From SZUA-592 sp041556555 (GTDB taxonomy: Bacteria > Pseudomonadota > Gammaproteobacteria > Eutrophobiales > Eutrophobiaceae), in assembly GCA_041556555.1 (NCBI GenBank), contig JBFFIE010000002.1, forward strand, positions 1 to 64,000: a DNA stretch of 64,000 nucleotides, written 5' to 3'. The first letter of the stretch is position 1. Every line of letters starts with the position of its first letter. The notes below the pieces were generated by a model. That model ran no database searches, was not told where the DNA came from, and was given only the letters and a program-made list of their open reading frames with translations. Made by a program: the position numbers and the translations under genes. This document shows, one piece after another, positions 61,552-64,000 of this stretch.

Positions 61552-61577
61552 AAAAAAGCCTCCCGCAGGAGGCTTTT
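61552..61577. terminator. bidirectional Rho-independent terminator (uvrD / ComEA-like gene)
   Basis: GCCTCC-CGCA-GGAGGC stem with six A's before and four T's after; usable on both strands between convergent genes. Confidence 0.85.
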
Positions 61578-61601
61578 CTGATCCAGAAATTCTTCCCGGG
61601 T

Positions 61602-61859
61602 TTACCAGGTCATCCTGTTGTAGTTCGGCAGTAATACATCTTTGCCAATACCCACAAACGTCAGTTCGTGGGGACTTGCAATCCTGCCTTCCTCTTCACG
61701 ATATTCAATAATAGCTTCTGCCTGTTTCTCGGTTAATCCTTTAAGGCCATCAACCAGTTCCTGCTTGTCGGCTTTGTTGAGATCAACCTTGTTGGCAAAT
61801 GCTACTGCCGAGAATACGGATAGCATGATAATCGCAAGTGACTTACTTAGAGTTTTCAT
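61602..61859 (-). CDS. exported ComEA-like helix-hairpin-helix protein 1
   Basis: The 85-residue product has a signal peptide (residues 1-22, ending VAFA-NK) and one helix-hairpin-helix DNA-binding unit (VDLNKADKQELVDGLKGLTEKQAEAIIEYREEEG) similar to the C-terminal domain of ComEA. The IDLNKA-type start is characteristic. GGGAGG precedes the ATG. The predicted location is the periplasm, where ComEA captures incoming DNA, but similar small proteins also occur without known competence roles. Confidence 0.88.
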   Translation of the reverse strand: MKTLSKSLAIIMLSVFSAVAFANKVDLNKADKQELVDGLKGLTEKQAEAIIEYREEEGRIASPHELTFVGIGKDVLLPNYNRMTW

Positions 61860-61984
61860 TTGGTCCTCCCATGATTATTTTATGCATGTGATAGGTTTGA
61901 CAAGGCAGGAAGACCAGGTTCACATCAAGTTAATTGATCTTTTAAATGAAGTTGATAAATTCAGTTTATTAAAATACGCCTGAC

Positions 61985-62019
61985 AAAAAAGAAGGGCCTT
62001 ATTAAATTAAGGCCCTTCC
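61985..62019 (-). terminator. Rho-independent terminator of second ComEA-like gene
   Basis: AAGGGCCTTA-TTAAAT-TAAGGCCCTT stem (61992-62019) followed on the minus strand by a T-tract ending near 61985. It lies 24 bp beyond the stop codon of the gene at 62044-62310. Confidence 0.85.
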
Positions 62020-62043
62020 TGTGTTAACCTTTTTACAGATTAT

Positions 62044-62310
62044 TTACTTGACTACGATCACGTCTTTGTTGATGTTAACGGTGTCGTAGCCGATCCCTTC
62101 GACCAGTTCCAGGTCTTCAGGGCTTTTGAAATCACCGTGCTTCTGTCTGTAAGCCACGATCGCTCTTGCCAGTCCTTCCGTAACACCGGTCAATTCCTTT
62201 TCCAGTTCGGCAGCATCAGCGGTGTTGATATTTACCTGGTCATCAACTGCCGTCGCTGCCACCGGTACTGCAAGTAGTATCGATAGAATCATGCTTTTAA
62301 AAACTCTCAT
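62044..62310 (-). CDS. exported ComEA-like helix-hairpin-helix protein 2
   Basis: From ATG 62310, behind a strong AGGAGG, the product is 88 residues. It has a signal peptide (ending TAVA/TA) and one HhH unit (VNINTADAAELEKELTGVTEGLARAIVAYRQKHGDF). It is a paralogue of the protein at 61602-61859 but only moderately similar. Each gene has its own terminator, so they are separate transcripts in tandem. DNA binding in the periplasm is plausible but not shown. Confidence 0.88.
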   Translation of the reverse strand: MRVFKSMILSILLAVPVAATAVDDQVNINTADAAELEKELTGVTEGLARAIVAYRQKHGDFKSPEDLELVEGIGYDTVNINKDVIVVK

Positions 62311-62609
62311 GCTTACCTCCTGTCTGGTTACAAATTTAAATGAATTGATCAATTGCATCAGGTTCGTCGCCCAAACTGTTTATGCAAATTTTTTCAATTA
62401 CTTTGGTAGACAGGTGCGAGGGTGAAGGTTCGTTAAATATACATACAAATAATCTATCAATTATTACTTGGTAATAAGTTTTAATTATTGTTTTTAAATC
62501 CGGAAAGTCTCTTCAGTTAAAACCAGGAGCAAACAAATAGTTTGATTCAAAAAATGAAATGAATGGTGTTAATTACGAAGAATTTGCTTACTATAGGCAG
62601 GTTTTTTGA
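62311..62609. other. A/T-rich divergent intergenic region with a perfect palindrome
   Basis: This 299-bp gap separates the second ComEA-like gene from the TRAP binding-protein gene. It is clearly A/T-richer than its surroundings. Apart from a perfect inverted repeat at 62461-62477, I found no coding sequence or structured RNA in it. Confidence 0.6.
62461..62477. promoter_or_regulatory. perfect palindrome, candidate operator
   Basis: TTATTAC-TTG-GTAATAA is a perfect 7-3-7 inverted repeat midway between the divergent ComEA-like and dctP-type genes. It could bind a dimeric regulator. No matching family was recognised. Confidence 0.4.
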
Positions 62610-63731
62610 ATGGCAAGAGTGAAACAGTTTATGAGAATGACAAGATTAATCATCATCCCTCTGTTTGTTCTGTTTCTTGCGGCTTGTGGGGGCGGTGGCG
62701 ATAGTACGGGCTCTGGTGACAAAGTAAAGGACGATCGAGTGTTTAACTGGAAGATGGTGACGACCTGGCCACCGGGTTTCCCGATTTTCCAGGAAGGCGC
62801 CGAGAGTTTTGCCAGACAAGTCAAGACCATGAGTGGTGGCCGTCTGAATATCCGGGTCTATGCCGGTGGTGAACTCGTGCCCCCCCTACAGGTGTTTGAT
62901 GCGGTATCACAGGGCACCATAGAGATGGGGCATGGGTCACCTTATTACTGGGCAGGCAAGGTGCCCGAGGCACAGTTTTTTTCCTCTGTGCCTTTTGGCA
63001 TGACTGCCAAAGGGATGAATGCCTGGTTGTATTACGGTGGTGGACTGGATTTGTGGCAGGAAGTTTACGCACCATTTAATGTGGTCCCGTTACCCATGGG
63101 AAATACCGGCATGCAAATGGGCGGCTGGTTCAATAAGAAAATCAATACACTTGAAGATATCAAGGGTCTGCGCATGCGCATTCCTGGTCTGGGTGGCAAG
63201 GTTTTCAAGCGTGCGGGTGGTAATCCGGTTTTGATGGCCGGCAGTGAAATTTATACAGCGCTTGAGCGGGGGACCATTGATGCAACCGAATGGGTGGCGC
63301 CATTTCATGATCAACGGCTCGGCCTGAATCGGGCGGCAAAATATTATTATTATCCCGGTTGGCATGAACCAGGCACCATGTTCGAATTGATTATCAATTC
63401 AAATAACTGGAATGAACTACCAGATGACCTGAAACAGATCGTTGAAACGACTGCTTTAGCAGTAAGCCAGACCATATACTCACAGATGGAATATTATAAT
63501 CAAAAGGCCTTGCAAGAAATACGTCAGGACAGCCGGATCGAATTGCTGCAATTTCCCGATGAGGTTCTACAGGAATTGCAGGCCATGACACTGGAAACAC
63601 TGGATGAAGAGGCCGCTGTAAACCCGGCCTTTAAACGGATATATGATGCCTATCGGAATTTCCGGAATCAGTATATGCAATGGACCCGGCTCAGTGAGGA
63701 TGCCTACCAGGATATTTTACGCGGACAATAA
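62610..63731 (+). CDS. TRAP transporter solute-binding lipoprotein (DctP family)
   Basis: The 373-residue protein starts with a lipoprotein signal ending in the lipobox LAAC (Cys about residue 26) and a Gly/Ser linker. The DctP fold follows: TTWPPGFPIFQEGAESFARQV, GLRMRIPGLGGKVFKRAGG and ALERGTIDATEWVAPFHD. This resembles TakP-type binding proteins for 2-oxo acids or similar organic anions. The DctQ and DctM membrane subunits are absent here: a terminator follows at once. It may serve a transporter encoded elsewhere. Confidence 0.9.
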   Translation: MARVKQFMRMTRLIIIPLFVLFLAACGGGGDSTGSGDKVKDDRVFNWKMVTTWPPGFPIFQEGAESFARQVKTMSGGRLNIRVYAGGELVPPLQVFDAVSQGTIEMGHGSPYYWAGKVPEAQFFSSVPFGMTAKGMNAWLYYGGGLDLWQEVYAPFNVVPLPMGNTGMQMGGWFNKKINTLEDIKGLRMRIPGLGGKVFKRAGGNPVLMAGSEIYTALERGTIDATEWVAPFHDQRLGLNRAAKYYYYPGWHEPGTMFELIINSNNWNELPDDLKQIVETTALAVSQTIYSQMEYYNQKALQEIRQDSRIELLQFPDEVLQELQAMTLETLDEEAAVNPAFKRIYDAYRNFRNQYMQWTRLSEDAYQDILRGQ

Positions 63732-63734
63732 AAT

Positions 63735-63757
63735 AAGGGCCGGAATCGGCCCTTTTC
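63735..63757. terminator. Rho-independent terminator between dctP-type gene and cytochrome c5
   Basis: AAGGGCCG-GAAT-CGGCCCTT stem followed by TT on the plus strand and by TTATTTTATT on the minus strand; it can serve both converging genes. Confidence 0.75.
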
Positions 63758-63779
63758 TGGACTTGTATTTGTCTCAAAG

Positions 63780-64000
63780 TTACCGGCTCTGGCTGACCAT
63801 GTAATCCACGGCGGCCTTGACATCCTCATCACTCATTGCCGGGTTTCCACCTTTGGCAGGCATCATGCCCATGTTGCCGGTGAATCCATTGATAGCATGA
63901 TCGTAAAGTACCTCGATGCCCTTGCTGATTCGAGGTCTCCAGGCATCGGCATCGCCGGTTTGCGGGATCATGGACGCCAGCGCAGAAATGCCATGGCAAT
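63780..64000 (-). CDS. cytochrome c5-type protein, C-terminal part (5' end cut by window)
   Basis: The frame is open to the right edge of the window, where the first complete codons read Cys-His-Gly, the end of a CxxCH haem motif. The axial methionine lies in GMMPAKGGNPAMSDEDVKAA, a pattern typical of class I cytochrome c5 domains, and the protein ends DYMVSQSR. The apparent ATG at 63971 is internal. It probably acts as a periplasmic electron carrier; whether it has one or two haem domains cannot be seen. Confidence 0.85.
   Translation of the reverse strand, partial: CHGISALASMIPQTGDADAWRPRISKGIEVLYDHAINGFTGNMGMMPAKGGNPAMSDEDVKAAVDYMVSQSR

Noticed and set aside
1..64000. CRISPR arrays, IS elements, prophage, tRNA or rRNA genes
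   Set aside because: No direct-repeat arrays, transposase or integrase frames, or recognisable structural RNA genes were seen on either strand.

Overview
This window is a chromosomal segment of a gammaproteobacterium. It carries only housekeeping and lineage-typical genes, with no integrases, transposases, phage genes, rRNA or tRNA. Several gene neighbourhoods match those of Pseudomonas: dut-algC-argB; pyrE beside an ExoIII/Crc-family gene; yggT-proC-yggS divergent from pilT-pilU; gshB-tonB-yqgE-ruvX-pyrR-pyrB-pyrC'. A persulfide dioxygenase with a sulfite-exporter-like permease and a phosphoribulokinase suggest a sulfur-metabolising, possibly chemolithotrophic member of the class rather than Pseudomonas itself. 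No taxonomic marker is decisive here.

Layout: 1-2.3 kb holds the end of a KefB/KefC antiporter, a glutamine amidotransferase, a DUF4124 protein and a possible membrane microprotein. 2.4-7.6 kb is a minus-strand block, ftsY-ftsE-ftsX-persulfide dioxygenase-tauE, followed by rpoH with its own sigma70 promoter and a perfect CIRCE operator. 7.7-13.3 kb (plus) has an M16 peptidase pair, rsmD, coaD and ggt. 13.4-18.2 kb (minus) has mutM and a Gld-like ABC exporter cluster. 18.3-21.5 kb has hyuA and a fatty-acid desaturase. 21.5-22.7 kb is radC-rpmB-rpmG, and 22.8-28.6 kb is coaBC-dut-algC-argB-slmA. 28.6-33.6 kb has a DUF4124 protein, pyrE, an ExoIII/Crc-type nuclease, DUF4426, yggT, proC and yggS. 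33.7-37.6 kb has pilT, pilU, a second pilU-like ATPase and a PilZ protein.

37.6-45.3 kb (minus) runs gshB-tonB-yqgE-ruvX-pyrR-pyrB-pyrC'-pyrK-like-trmB-like and then a solitary 24-codon pqqA. 45.4-49.4 kb is hemCDXY. 49.4-52.1 kb (minus) is phosphoribulokinase, an orphan ParA and a ferredoxin-reductase. 52.2-54 kb is msbA. 54-59.3 kb (minus) is pmbA and moxR-DUF58-tgpA. 59.4-61.5 kb is uvrD. 61.6-64 kb has two exported ComEA-like helix-hairpin-helix proteins, a TRAP solute-binding lipoprotein without its membrane partners, and a truncated cytochrome c5.

The most notable find is the pqqA locus. The gene is only 24 codons, has a strong ribosome-binding site and no pqqBCDE nearby. Upstream lies a near-consensus sigma54 promoter (TGGCACG-N4-CTGCA, GG-N10-GC spacing), and about 140 and 161 bp upstream of the expected start are two TGGTTG-N4-YAACCA palindromes exactly 21 bp apart. 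That is the architecture of an enhancer-binding-protein-controlled promoter. The second strong regulatory find is the HrcA/CIRCE element at the predicted transcription start of rpoH, which would place the sigma32 gene under HrcA repression.
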